Source: Bolinopsis microptera (taxonomy: Eukaryota > Ctenophora > Tentaculata > Lobata > Bolinopsidae). From it: 64,000 nt of DNA. Made by a program: the position numbers and the translations under genes. This document shows, one piece after another, positions 11,471-25,660 of this stretch. The first letter of the stretch is position 1; every line of letters begins with the position of its first letter. The notes under the pieces were generated by a model that saw only the letters and a program-made list of their open reading frames with translations, was not told the DNA's origin and did not search any database. Location of the stretch: positions 4,342,001 through 4,406,000 of the forward strand of contig NC_087077.1 in assembly GCF_026151205.1 (NCBI RefSeq), in the 5' to 3' direction.

Positions 11471-14400
11471 AACGAGTTCTAGTCGGAATCAGGCTTTAAT
11501 TTCATACGAAGACATTTATTATTAAATTGCACGCACATTGATGCAGAAAATTGAAGGGATAAAATAGCAAGGATTATGAAATGGACTTGATTCCACCAGC
11601 TGATAGTACAGGTGGATGTAGAAGAGTACAACCAGGCACTGACGTCACACCACAATGACCCACATACAAGTCACTGACATCACATCACAATGACCAAGTC
11701 ATTATTTGTGATAGCCAAGTGCTGAAACCACAGTCTTCAGGTTCCTTATAACCCACGATCATGGCCGTGGGAGAGTAGAAATAGCGGCTATATATAAATA
11801 TGAGAACACTGTATTGCAGGCACCGGATGCCTACGAGGCTACAAGGCTTCTGTCATCACACTAACTACGTGTGTTTCTAAGTTAGGATATGAGAGTTCTA
11901 TTATCAGACTAGATAAGTAGGAAAAAGAGCTGGTTTTTATCATCAAGGTTCCTATTAGGTTCGTACTGTGAATACTTGTGGAGAGAGACAATATAAGAGG
12001 GGCAATTCAAGTTGACAATTTGATGTGGTTAACCATGCAAATAACTGGCGGTCCTGTTTTCGTGCAAAACATTTTATGACACAATAGAGCTCAAGGAAAA
12101 TGTTTTCCGTGTTAATAAAAGTAGCTAAAAAACGACAATAAAAACGGACGAACATCATCCATGACATACGTTAGGATAAAATATTTCTTTTGTCAATTTA
12201 GGAGAAATTAAATTTCAACAACCCATGCTAGAGCGTAATATAAAAGAGAACCGGCCGTCCTTGGTACTTAGTACTTTACTTTTTACTTAAAGCACTACTG
12301 CTCGGTATTACTACTCGACGGTAAAAAGGAATTTACGGTTTCAAATATTTGATTGCTCAGCCTTTGATCAAATGTTAAACAAACCTTCAGGACAACCCAG
12401 CTTCGGCACAATATGTCACTAATGGAATTATACAACTGTATTGGGGCAGGTGCAGACTCTTACCATGACTGGTTACCATAACAACTGACGGTACTAGTTA
12501 GCAAGACTTCCTGTTATATGGTATTAACATCTTTCTTATCTTTATCGGTAAACAGTTTCGTTGTAAAGCTACCTTCTTCTTGTATTCTTAGTTTATAAGT
12601 TCAATTTTCTGGATTTAAGTCTCGAAATAAGTTTAATTGTAATCTTCGCTATTTCGTGGATTTGGAAGAACTAAAAGAATCTGTCCCAGGATGAGTCAGC
12701 TTTCAGTAATTTACTTGTCTTTAGTTTTAATCTGAGTCTCCGATTCACTTATTAATAACTGAAAACTGTTCTTTGGCGTCCTGAATTAGAAAATGTATGT
12801 CGCTATTCTTTTTTTTGCTGTGCGTGGTTAATATATAAGTTTTCTCTATACAATATATTGTCGTTGAACAGTGACCTCTCCTTTTCACCGGATTCCAGAA
12901 TTAGGGTAGGAATATAAATTCCTATTGCTGCGGCTATCCGGATAAAAACCTCACAAGTTGTCGATAGTAGTAACTGTAAATACTGAAAATCTGACAGCCG
13001 TTCTTTAAGCCCTGCTGCTTTCAGGCCTGTTCCTAATCCGAATCATGGTACGACCGATTTTCTAAGACCAATAGCTGGTTACGGCTTCCTCGGAAGATCT
13101 TGGTGCCTTTTCCATGCTAACACGCGCTAAGCGTTTTAGTAACAAAGTAATTTTGCATGAAATTATTGCAAGTAAGAAGGGTTTCTCGAATATTTTCTCC
13201 TTTTAGAGCTTTAAAGTATGGAAAATAACCATATCAGCTTCACTAACGTGGGTTAGTATATTCCCTAACATGCGTTAACATGGACTAGACCAGAGCTAGA
13301 CAGGCTTACTGTTAGCCACGCGACAGTAATACAAGTTAAGTTAACCATGTGGAATGAATAACTCAACAACAGTACACGACAATCTTTTACAATTTTACTA
13401 ATAACTGGAGAAAACTATTTTGGGGAGTTGCAGTCAGTTTTAGGAACGAGAAAGTTAGTTAAGTTGTCAACTTAAACAGTTCAAATGAAACTGATAGAAA
13501 TATGGCTTGCTATGTCAAGTGGGTTCTACTGACCTCTAGTATTATAAGGAGCTAAGAAGGATAAAGATCTGCCATTTTACCGCAGTTTAGGGCGTTCCTT
13601 GCATATTTCATGATCTTAAACTTTACAAAAGTAGGTTTTCAGAAGCTTTGTATTTGAAAGTGGATAGTGATCATAATAAGGAGCTAGTATCACTATACTT
13701 ACTGTTGCTCGATGAAATAATAGTTCACAACTAAGAGAGTCTCAATTTCTTAATCGAATAAGACGATCAAATAGTGCTGGCAATAATAAAACAAGAACAA
13801 TCGTAATGCGGCCGCGAAAAGAAAATAGATTCCCTGCAAGAATCAAGATACAAAATATGCACAGCAAGATACAAGAGCTGATAGAAAACAAGATATCCAC
13901 AGAAAGGTTAGGATAGCATTGCATTTCCAGGTAGACGGGAGTATTGACACTCATCGCGGCAAGTTCAGGCAGACTGCAGGAGAAGTGTCAAATTGTAGCG
14001 TCAGTCGAAGCAAGTAGTCACGGACTACGGCGCGTAGTAGGTAAGTAGGTGGTTCTGGTAACTGTTAGGTAGTTGCCCTAGTAGGGGGTAACTGTTAAGT
14101 AGTTGCCCTAGTAGGTGGTAACTGATGAGAAGTAGAAGAGTAGAAGACGTGGGAGGCAGAAGTTAATGAACTATAACGCGTAAAGAGAGGCTAGTAGAAG
14201 CTGCTTTGCAGATGATGGATGAGTACTCACTACTCACTGAGCTGTGATAGTGGGCCACTATGATAACCAATACTCTGAAGTGGTCTCTAACAACTATTTA
14301 AATTATATCATAGCGCCTGAATAAATCAAATTTCATTACTTTTATAGCTAATTTTGGCGTCGTCGTGCTGTTCGAAATTGTGCTGTTACAGCTCAACTAT

Positions 14401-16343
14401 TTAACACAAAGGAACATCTCAAATTTGAAATTATGTTTCAAATTGAATTTTGCCAGAGAAATATTGGGTAAATGAATTACCTTGAACTTAAAAAGAAAAC
14501 AAATTTAAATGTTAAAATTTTTTATTGGATTATTGCAAGTACTATCCTGACAGGTTATGTAAGTATTTAAGTAGATAATTAAGTAGCGATAATTTTCATG
14601 ATTTTGAAGCTGAGGTGTTTGTAAATTTACAAGCCGCAGGAAATGGGATAGTTGATCATCCGGGATAGACTACTTTTACATCCGTATATTATATCTGTTG
14701 ACGTTAAATATCACTCCCCCTGTGGTAACAGTATATGATCCGGGTTTAGACAACGCCAAGGACAGAACATTGACTAGGTATTGATCTGTCTTTCTGTGAT
14801 TAAATTGGTTGAAAACGGCCACAAACAGACCGCCAAGTGGTTGAAAGTAAAAAGCAAACCAGATAAAAAACTTTCCAAAAACCAATAATCGGCTCTAATG
14901 GATGAAGTAACCGCCACACATGACGTGTAACTGGGTTGTAAGAAGTACAGGTGGTTGCTTACGTGATTGGGCGGTTGCCAGTACGATATTACATGTATAA
15001 CTGCAATTTAACCAACTTTATCCACCATAAAACACTCATTATACTTTATATCCGCCCGGTTACTCCCGGTTACCCCAGGTTATCCCCGGTTACCCCAGCA
15101 ACTACTAGACGACCAGTGACGGGACGGTGTTCAACCCGGCAAGAATCACTGTAACCCTGAACTAACGTTTCTACAGAATATGATTAACTTCAAGGAACCT
15201 ACCTGTCATTTAAACAACTAAAAAAGGGAGGAAAACACGTTCTTTGTGCTCTGTCTCTAAAACTAAATGTGATCATAAAAACCAGAAAGAATTAAGAATA
15301 GTAGTACATCGCAAACATTTATATCCTATTCAGTCTAGCAAGAGTACTACATATCCAGCAAATGGATTCTAATTTCTATCCGACGAAGAAAAAACATATC
15401 TATAAATATCAGCTCAAAGTGTTAAAATCTATAAATAGCCCTAGAGAACAATCAGAGTACTTCAAGACAGAAGAGTGTTTCCTTATTTTGTCCTTTGTTT
15501 ATTTGTTTCATGATCATAACTTGGCTATCGACATTCGACATCCTCAATAATGCTATGAAATAATCGATGATTCTAAATTATAATAGGTATATTAATTAAC
15601 ATCGTCTCTCCAGGAAATGTTATCAGGACTCAGGAGATACGATTGAACACACTGCAGCAAGAAATAAGACTAATACACAAATCAAAGAATTGAGACTACC
15701 AGAAACAAATTTAAACAACAACAAAAAAACGCCCTGATCCAGCACAAGAATTGAGACTCCTGGAAACTGATTAACAAGCAGAGCTCTGCCGAATGGTAAG
15801 TTTGAATTCGCAACCTAAAATCAGGGCGACTGGAGGGCTCAGGGTGTAACGAATGATTTCAGGGTTAACTTCTAGAGGGCTTGTACAAGCCACCAGCTGG
15901 CAGTGGCACCACAGTAGCAACGACCGGTCAAAGAGCAGTTGCCGATAATTTAGAGTCCTTTATCTCATGAAGCATCATTATTCATTATCTAGGGAAATTG
16001 TTTCGGCTTTATTCAGCAACGAACTGTGCAGAAGAGCAGTATAGCTAGCCATGAAAGAATCCAGATCAGACAGGCAGCTCTCAAAACTTAAAACTAAACA
16101 GAATAATCACGAAACAGGGTCCTACGATCATTTTGTAATATTCGCGGAAACTATGCATCTTCAACCAACTGAACGCATATTAATTGAACAAAGCGACAAA
16201 TTGGTGATGCAATTTACACCTGAAATAATGAACGGACATTACAGTAACAAAAAACACTGGCAGCTTTCCACACGTTCGGACGTGTTAAACTGTTACCGAT
16301 ATTCTGTATCCGATGTAGAAAAGGTATTATTTGAAAGCGAAAA
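11471..16343. other. Gene-poor stretch, nothing firmly identified
   Basis: The sequence is AT-rich and mostly unique. I see two direct copies of a roughly 32-bp element containing GTAACTGTTAGGTAGTTGCC near 14057-14120, and CRE-like TGACGTCA near 11640. Hydrophobic minus-strand frames at 13742-13954 (with a real ATG) and 14676-14885 could be exons of membrane proteins. I cannot support either with splice partners or a known family. Confidence 0.4.
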
Positions 16344-16366
16344 CCCCCCCCCCCCCCCCCCCCCCC
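16344..16366. repeat. Poly-C run, 23 nt
   Basis: An uninterrupted homopolymer. It lies inside the open frame at 16051-16458, where it would encode a short proline run. That frame matches no family I recognise. Confidence 0.95.
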
Positions 16367-16584
16367 GGGAGTATCAATCGGCTGATGTATTTACAAGCCG
16401 TAACAAACAACTCCGTCTCGTGGAGATTCGTCCCAGATCGAGTTTTGAGCGGTTATAAGTGAGACAATCGATCACCGCAATCAAGGCAATCTCTAGTGGT
16501 GGGCAGGTCACTAATAATCAGGCTACTGCTCTCAGATAATTCACTAATTTATCTCACTGGTGATAGACGTCAGTGGTAGGCCAC

Positions 16585-16674
16585 TATATAAACTTGTCTA
16601 CAGCTTTCAGTTCAATCTGTCTAGAAGCTATATTGGAAACAAACGCTGCTGGATAAGATGAAACGATTTTTCGT
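16585..16674 (+). promoter_or_regulatory. Candidate TATA promoter with short first exon
   Basis: TATATAAA (16585-16592) is followed about 24 bp later by an initiator-like TCAGTT. An ATG at 16658 opens five codons and two bases (MKRFF..) that run straight into a consensus donor, CGT|GTAAGT. The spacing is right for a promoter and a short first coding exon, as genes for secreted proteins often have. An acceptor with a strong pyrimidine tract near 17829 would keep the frame open for about 25 codons. I could not build a convincing gene, so this stays a suggestion. Confidence 0.25.
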
Positions 16675-18520
16675 GTAAGTGTTTTTATCTGTCTGATATC
16701 AAAAGTTTACAGGCAGGTGGTCACAAATTTCTTACAAAAGGGGTGATTTAACTCAAAATAGCCACCAACAATCTCCGAGACTGAACAATATTTATACAAT
16801 AAATATTGCTGGATAGACGTGAGCTTCCTAAACTTTACTAAACACCTTGTGGTGAGCTAACTATGATGCACAATGTTTCATTTGTTGACAGATTTAACTT
16901 TTTAATCAAAGATTTGTAAATGGATCCCAACTTTGAATGACAAAATCACAACTGACTGCTGAGTAGTGAGTACCACTGTCCCGAACAGTACAATGTATTG
17001 TGGTCCTGTCAGAAAAGTAGTGTCGTTCTATCAACAACATTTAGCTCGTACCACCTATCAGGACAGTACAGAAACAAGGCGAAAAGAAATTATTAATATG
17101 TCATAAATGCAAAAGATATGCAATGGAGGAAAAAATGCTTGACTCAAGTTAACTTCTTACTTCGCTACGTAGGCACTGGTAATTTATAACCTCAGTGTTT
17201 AATAGTAAACAATATCCGTTCGTGCCAGCTAGCACCATTACATAGTAAATAGGTGTAAAGAAGTCGCCACGATACCAATTTCTAGAGTTGCTCTGCGCTG
17301 TGGCCCCTTCCGTGCACAAGTGCGCAGCAAATATTTAACAAAAATTTGTTATCGCGACGTGAGACAATTCTAGAGCGGACAGTACAGACGTATAGTAAGA
17401 CGCACTATACAACTCTAATTTTGATGTCTATCATTGACCTTAGAAGTTTAACGAACAAAGAAACCAAGCTCTTCTGAAGAAAGGGATTGTCGAAGATTAA
17501 ATTAGAGATCAAAATTGACAAAAAAACGCGAGCAGGATCTTAATAGTACCCAGTTGAATTATGACTATTATATATATAGGTTGGTCGCCCAAATCATTGG
17601 AGATGGTTTACAATTGTAGCACTGCAATTAATCAGGTTAAGACTAGCTTTACGGGACGGTAAAACGCCCTAGTAGCCGAGTACTAGTATATTTCCTGGGT
17701 ACTAGTATTATAGTGTATATCTCCATCACAAAAGATGCAATCCAATTTGAGGGAAGCCTCCTCCGCTTACAATTGTGAGCTTGTGATCCGCTAATTGCTG
17801 TAATCCTCCTGTCATCTTTTCTACTTCTAGAGTTCTATTTGAGCGAGCTCTTCAGTTAGAACCTACTGCTCTACTGAATGATTGGATCAAGATTGAACTC
17901 AAATGAGAACTGCCAAACAAATAATGTCCTTGCGGCCATACGTCTATTGTTTGACATTTCTATACCACCAGCTCAATTAAATTTATATCATAAATATATT
18001 AGAAATAGGAAATAGGAATGCTGGCGACCAAGGTTATATTGAGAAGAACTTAGCAAGCTTCTCCTTAAATCTTACAACTCTTTGATTGCAGAGATCTACT
18101 ATCCACTGTGACAGATCTTCAGATCTTGATAACTTCAGTCTAACCAATGTGCTCCCTTATTGCTAAATATTATCTAACAAATGAATTAAGGTTTATGAAA
18201 ACGTCTTTACAAACATGCAATGACAATTTGGGTCAGTTGTTTGAACAATGTTACAAACCTTCAAAATCTAAAGCACAGTCAATGGGTCCATCCATGCTAA
18301 TATTTCGTAGCAGATTACATCTTATAAGGCAATCTGGTAGAAATTTAAAAGACTCAATCCTCATATTTATGCTCCTCTATTAAATATATAGTATATTATT
18401 AAAATCATAACGATTAAAGCAGGAAGCATCCAGGTAAAGACTGTAGTTTTGTGCCGGATAACTCCTCAAGTCTTTATACCATTGGAGCCAAACATTTAAA
18501 CAAACTCGGAAGCTATATTA
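16675..18520. other. Possible exons, not resolvable
   Basis: Pyrimidine-rich acceptor-like sites occur near 17829 and 18091. Frames between them are short and match nothing I know. Confidence 0.3.
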
Positions 18521-19165
18521 TCGGATGCATAATTGTCACGGACAAGTTTTTCACGGACCAAATTTTTCACGGACATATTTATTCACGCTCATGACCGCCC
18601 AAAAATTTCCAAAAAATTGTGAAAATTGTTAATGATTTTTTGATAATTTGAATTTCAAAAAACGTTTTGCATAGTCATGGTTCACGATTTTACTGCAAGA
18701 AGTGGTGACTAAGTTTTATGCATGTTACTTGTTAGTGTAGTAAAATAACTAAAACCAGTGTAGTTAAAACGTTAATGATAAGGTTAAAGTAATATCAGAA
18801 CAGGAAGAGAGTAATATAAAATTACGTCTACAAAAACTGCGAGGCAAGGTCATAGTGATCATGGTGTTATAACTTGAGTACTTTAACTTACTGTTCTGTC
18901 TGTTATGTTAATTGAATACAGAGTGAATGTGACTGACGAGTGATTATGTTTGTCCTAGTACTAATAACTTAATAAGCTAATATAGTAATCGGCTACACAC
19001 ATATCTACGCGCCATATGTAGGGACACACACACTAAAATTAATGGAAATAATTACCCGACTTTATTATTCACGGACCTTAATGCCACAGACATTATTTTC
19101 ACGGACATAATTATTCACGCTAAGGTCTTCAGCGTGAAAGTAATGTCCGTGACAATTATGTCCGA
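18521..19165. mobile_element. Non-autonomous TIR element with TA target site
   Basis: The left end (TCGGA, then CATAATTGTCACGGACA) is repeated inverted at the right end (TGTCCGTGACAATTATG, then TCCGA). Each end is flanked by TA, so a TA target-site duplication is plausible, as for Tc1/mariner-type elements. TTCACGGAC and ATTCACGCT motifs recur inside both ends as subterminal repeats. The element is 645 bp with no transposase frame, hence a MITE-like derivative. The superfamily call rests on the TA alone and is tentative. Confidence 0.7.
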
Positions 19166-21828
19166 TAAGGTAGAAGGAAGCTTATAGAAGGTTTATTAGA
19201 TCAACTATCTCATCTTCCTAGGAGGTGCAAAGAACTACTAAAATCAGCCACGAAAGGTTAAGCTCCAGAAGAACAACATTAAAGCAAGAGTAGGGAAATG
19301 CAATAACAAGGTGCTCTCTCTCTCTCCCTCTCTCTCTCTCTCTCCCAACCATTAAATACAGATTACCCCAGCAGCAGGTCCCCTCCACAACCTGTAATAC
19401 AAGCAAACATACGTTTATTACAGGGTATAAACCCAGGGGTATTGTTCTTTAAGTCCAGCCGGGGGTATTGTCATTTAAATTCCCTCCAGGTTGGTCCCTC
19501 TATTATTCTGCAGGGTATAAGCTCACAATCCTAGCATACAGGACCCGGCCCCTCTTTCCTCTATTACTTTTGTACAGGTCATGTTTTTATTCAAATAAAG
19601 CTCCAAGACATTAAATCTTAGACGATGACTCAACACGTGACAGTTAGTCATTTCACAAAGGCGACATAAAGTTAACAATATTGATATGTACTATAGATGA
19701 CTGAGAAACTACAGTGGTTATGAATGAAGGGGCAGGAAAATAGAGCCATCACGGAGATATCTACAAAACAAACAGATGGTAGGAGTATGTGAGGAGATGG
19801 GAGGAGTAACCCCCATCCAGGGAGGAGAATGTGATAGTTAATCCTCTACCCCTCCTCTACTCCTACGTCAGGCTTAAACCTTGCCGCATGACTGAACCAC
19901 ATGAAAGGAGACTGGGTGAAATCTTGACAGATGAGTCATTTAGTCTCGTCATCATGGACAGGGGGATCCTGGTTCAAAACGGGTATTAAATTTGATCGCA
20001 GATATATGACATGTATTTCCCAGCCGAAATTAATCTGTTCCTTGATTTTAGCCGATAAAAACGATAGAATATTTAATCTCAGCTGCCCAAATGTTATTTG
20101 AATGGATAAATCTCATCATAATCAACTTAAGGATCCATTCAGACTAAACGCAGCACTGATTTAGTCCCCTTGTACTTTAGAACTAAAACATCAACGTCAT
20201 TCAAATTGAACTTATTCAGATTCTGCTGTCAGTTGTCACAATACAAGGCTTCCTGATTCCTCAATGTCTATTTAAAGGTAAATGCAATGTTTTAATACGT
20301 AATCATGACTACGTAAGTGCGGATTTTCATCAGATATAGCTTATCTGTGAAGGGACCATTATAATCGGTAGGGTTATCAGCTATAGTGTTGTTTGTAAAA
20401 CTTGAAACAGATAAGACAGATAAAACTGATAAAAATAGAGTCAAATATCGTGAACTTATCCATGATCTCAACGTAATAAGCTTAATAAAGACTTCCGTTT
20501 ATTTCCGATAATTCGAACGGAGGAACCAATTTCACACGTGTCATCTATATTGGATCTCAGAACTGTCTACAACAGTCACTAAACTGTTCCTAAATTACCG
20601 ATTTACCAACGGCAATCTGAAATAACCCTTTTTGATCAGAAATTTCAAAGGATTCAAATTCATTCTAAAACTGTTAAAATAACAACAGTATCAAGACACG
20701 TACTGGAACCAGAGCGATAATACTGCTGCTAAAATAAAGCTACGAAGTTATAAAACTAGCTCTGGAAACGGACTGGAGATAATGGTTAATATGTTATTAT
20801 AAGTGGCTAAAATGAGTTTTGAAATGTTCCATCAACGTTTCTCAGATAAGCTGGACAAGTAAAATGGAGTAAATCGTCTGCGTTGGTTTGTTCACGTGAC
20901 CAGAATGCGAGAATCAAGGCTTGACAAGTGCGTGCCTAACTGAACCCCTACAAAGGAAGATTTGATTATATGTTTTGGTGAAAGTTGCTGAGTTCTCAGG
21001 AATCCCAGAAATTGTACTGAATGGGATGAATGAGTTAAAAGCAATTTGCATTTTGAGACGATACGTCATGAACAAGAGTTCCTTGTTGCATGCAGCACTA
21101 ATTATATAAACCTCATCAAGTACAAGTAAAGGAGTAAGGACTACTACTACTACTACTACTAGGTAAGGAGACTAAGCTGAATTGCAAATATAAAGCGACA
21201 ACACCTTTAAAATAACACTGAAATACAACTGCCGAGAGGTAAAACTACCATTGAAATACAACTACCAGTCCAACATCTGAAAATGTTAAGTGGCAAAAAC
21301 AGCAAGCGAAATAAAAGCAGTTGAGAAGGTTTTATGATAATATAGTGACGCGGAAGTGAGATGAAACTGGGGTCGAAGTGTTGATTGAAAATATAAGAAG
21401 GTAAAGGTGGAAGTACCACAACAAGACAGAGATTAAGAAAGCTATAGTAGTAGTAGCTATAGAGTATAGCTAACTGGTGACGGATTGTTCATTTAGGTGA
21501 CAATGGAAAGTTGTGGAAAAATACCATTCAACCGCTAATAAATAGCTTGCCATTTAGAACAGTTAAACAGTTTTGGTACGCTATTAAAGGCACGACGTGG
21601 AATATAATACAAAATATAGTCGAGTAGAATACCACTACTGATACTAAACAAATTAGAATGAACTAACAGAATATTTCTCAGGCAATTCCAATGTAAATAC
21701 GTTTCAAAAAATCTTCACAGGCCATCAGCATTAGACCCCAATACCTACGAACAAGAGGGACTGTCAACAGAGTTTCGCAGTTCTGAGAAAAGTGTACCAG
21801 TGATGAAGGTTAGCCAGTGATGTCAGGG
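19166..21828. other. No gene recognised
   Basis: Unique AT-rich sequence with one CT-rich microsatellite (about 19314-19344). I see no supportable exon. Confidence 0.5.
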
Positions 21829-22985
<1,157 letters not shown>

Positions 22986-23349
22986 TAGGTTAGTAAGCAG
23001 AACCTTCCTAAGCTACTGTTGAAAACTAGGACATGTTGTTCGCCTTCCTAGATAGGTATAAGTAATGAACTCTGAAGGAGTTGACGGAGGCAACTTGCCG
23101 GCTAGCAAGCAAGGTTATATTTTAATTGGATTAATGTGGTCACGTTCTACCGGATAATTCTCGATCTTGTTGCTACTCTCGTTTTCCCTTTGATGTACCG
23201 ACATTTTGGTAAACCTATCTTTTATCAATATGTGATTAATTGTCTCCACACAGGTAGGTATCCCTTTAACTAGGTGGCTTATTTGTCCCATTGGAAGAAG
23301 GAGCCTCTATACTGGAGAATAAAGTTATGAACCACCTCTCAATGCTGGA

Positions 23350-23425
23350 AATTATTGGGATTTGAACCCCCTAGCTCCTGATCGCGTGGTGGGGTCTAAC
23401 CCACTGAGCCACACGATCACAAACG
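23350..23425 (-). mobile_element. tRNA-derived SINE head
   Basis: On the minus strand an A box (TGGCTCAGTGG, 23401-23411) and a B box (GGTTCAAATCC, 23358-23368) are spaced as in a tRNA gene, with GTTAGACCCC following the A box. The flanks do not fold into a full tRNA acceptor stem that I can see, so a tRNA-derived SINE promoter region is more likely than a functional tRNA gene. Confidence 0.55.
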
Positions 23426-23604
23426 AAACGAACTTTATGATTAACTAATCAAACATAGCTTTGAAATGAACATGAAATATTCCAGTAACATTGGAATCAT
23501 TCAGCTGATGTTAAAATGTTGGGGGTTAAAAATGTCCACTTATGCTCCAGTTTACAAGCCATACATTGAACTGAACGATATCTTCTCACTTTGTAAGTTT
23601 GTAA

Positions 23605-24064
23605 GGTATCATTCTGCCCTCACGGATTGAGTAATGGGGTCTAACCTAGTGAGCTACACACTGCCATGGTATCATTCTGCCCTCACGGATTGAGTAATGG
23701 GGTCTAACCTAGTGAGCTACACACTGCCATGGTATCATTCTGCCCTCACGGATTGAGTAATGGGGTCTAACCTAGTGAGCTACACACTGCCATGGTATCA
23801 TTCTGCCCTCACGGATTGAGTAATGGGGTCTAACCTAGTGAGCTACACACTGCCATGGTATCATTCTGCCCTCACGGATTGAGTAATGGGGTCTAACCTA
23901 GTGAGCTACACACTGCCATGGTATCATTCTGCCCTCACGGATTGAGTAATGGGGTCTAACCTAGTGAGCTACACACTGCCATGGTATCATTCTGCCCTCA
24001 CGGATTGAGTAATGGGGTCTAACCTAGTGAGCTACACACTGCCATGGTATCATTCTGCCCTCAC
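23605..24064. repeat. 63-bp minisatellite, 7.3 near-identical copies
   Basis: The unit starts GGTATCATTCTGCCCTCACG and ends CACACTGCCAT. Copies are essentially identical, so expansion is recent. Read on the minus strand, each unit carries an A-box-like TAGCTCACTAGG followed by GTTAGACCCC, the same core as the tRNA-like sequence about 200 bp to the left. The array therefore seems to have amplified a tRNA/SINE 5' half. Confidence 0.93.
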
Positions 24065-24408
24065 CAAGGCTGATAGTTTGAACCTGACTCACTCACATTG
24101 TCATCAACTAACCTGGCGGCGCCAGCCCTCTCTTCACCACTCGCTTGTTACTTCCCCTGCTCTGGAACCTCCTTCTGGTCAAACAGCCACTCAACTGAGA
24201 CCTAAACTGGGATCCAATACTCAACCACTTATCCATTGGTACCTGGGTGCTATCAACTTGTCAACATTATCAACAGTTCAGCTAGTCAAATGGTGAATGT
24301 TGGGTAAATACCGGAGAACACGGAGTAAACCGTGGTACTCGCAGGTACATTTGGCTTTTAAATTTAATGTAAAACTTTGTTATGCGGTTTCATGTATTAT
24401 TCGTGAAA

Positions 24409-24607
24409 ATGGCGACAGTTAGGACTAGAGTAACCTAGTGAGGTATAGAGTAATGGCGACAGTTAGGACTAGAGTAACCTAGTGAGGTATACAGTAATGG
24501 CGACAGTTAGGACTAGAGTAATCTAGTGAGCTCTTATACAGTAATGGCGACAGTTAGGACTAGAGTAACCTAGTGAGCTATACAGTAATGGCGACAGTTA
24601 GGACAAG
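24409..24607. repeat. 44-bp minisatellite, about 4.5 copies
   Basis: The unit contains AATGGCGACAGTTAGGACTA and GAGTAACCTAGTGAGGTAT. The TAACCTAGTGAG core also occurs in the 63-bp array just upstream, so the two arrays are related in part. Confidence 0.9.
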
Positions 24608-25660
24608 AGAAACTGGCTACCCGGTTCTCGCAGTTAGGAATTCAATTCATTTATAAAATTGTTTGAAAAGACATAAAATATAACGAAATAAATTGTTACC
24701 AAATGAAATCTGACTTAAAAATTGCTGACATAATGATCAAAAACATGAATAAAACTGCTTCGATTAAAAGGATTCTAAGTTAATTCAATCATGAAGATCA
24801 ATCGAACATTTTCATAATTTTCAATGAATACAATAAGACATATTTTTTAAATAACAAAGAAGAATGAAAAAGGAGAATGGATTAGAGATGGATCGCAAGG
24901 AATTAACATGGCACTGTCAGAAGAATCATGCCAGGGTTGAACTGTATTCGGATTCCTAACGTAAGATTGGACAGCTGGTTGAACTGCAGGTAGTATTGCA
25001 GGGAGTATTAGATAAGGACCTGGGAGTATAAGATAAGGACTGGCTGTAAATCCAGGATTGTTATACTCTGCTACCGTTCAACTTGATTGTAATTGTCGGT
25101 CACATCAAACTGACTTTGGGAATTAGAAAACGATTATGGAAGTTATAAAAGGAACTTCAAGAAGAAGTGGACAATGATAAATCACATAAACACGGCTAGT
25201 GAATATTTCTAAGTAACTTCTGAAACTAACCCTGCCCATGAATTAAAGACAGACAAATATGAACTTAGGTTACTCTTGTCTAATTCATACTAAAGATAAG
25301 GTATATATAATATAAGATATAAGGTATATATATAATATAACGGTCATGGGATAATGGATATGAACCCGAATCAGCATTTCAAAACAACTTCAAGCCAACT
25401 TGAATCCATGTTAACCAACGTAGAAAAGTATGGTTTTCATCTAATATTGAGTTTAGCTGTAACAAGAGTTCGTCAAAAGAATTTCAACTTCCAGTTGACA
25501 TTGGCAAATATGTTACAGTTGTAGAAACAATGCTAAGCCAGGCAAGTACGTGGACACAATCGGGCCAAGTGGGTGCTGAATTGCAAGTTCTGCTGTGAAA
25601 CGAGATGAAACCTCTTTCAGGTTGTGATATACCGCTCTAACAAGACAAGTGGTGCTGAAA
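24608..25660. other. No gene recognised
   Basis: AT-rich unique sequence with a short TATATAATATAAG repeat near 25300-25340. Confidence 0.5.

Noticed and set aside
13742-13954. 70-codon frame with one hydrophobic segment
   Set aside because: It has a real ATG but no splice partner, no homology I know and no clear promoter.
14676-14885. Hydrophobic minus-strand frame resembling the last segment of a seven-helix receptor (FQPLGGLFVAVF, TTGGVIFNVNR)
   Set aside because: Suggestive motifs and an acceptor-like TTAG before it, but no further exons or firm family match, so I do not annotate it.
23350-23425. Functional tRNA gene
   Set aside because: A and B boxes are present, but I cannot form a proper acceptor stem and anticodon arm. 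A SINE head fits better.
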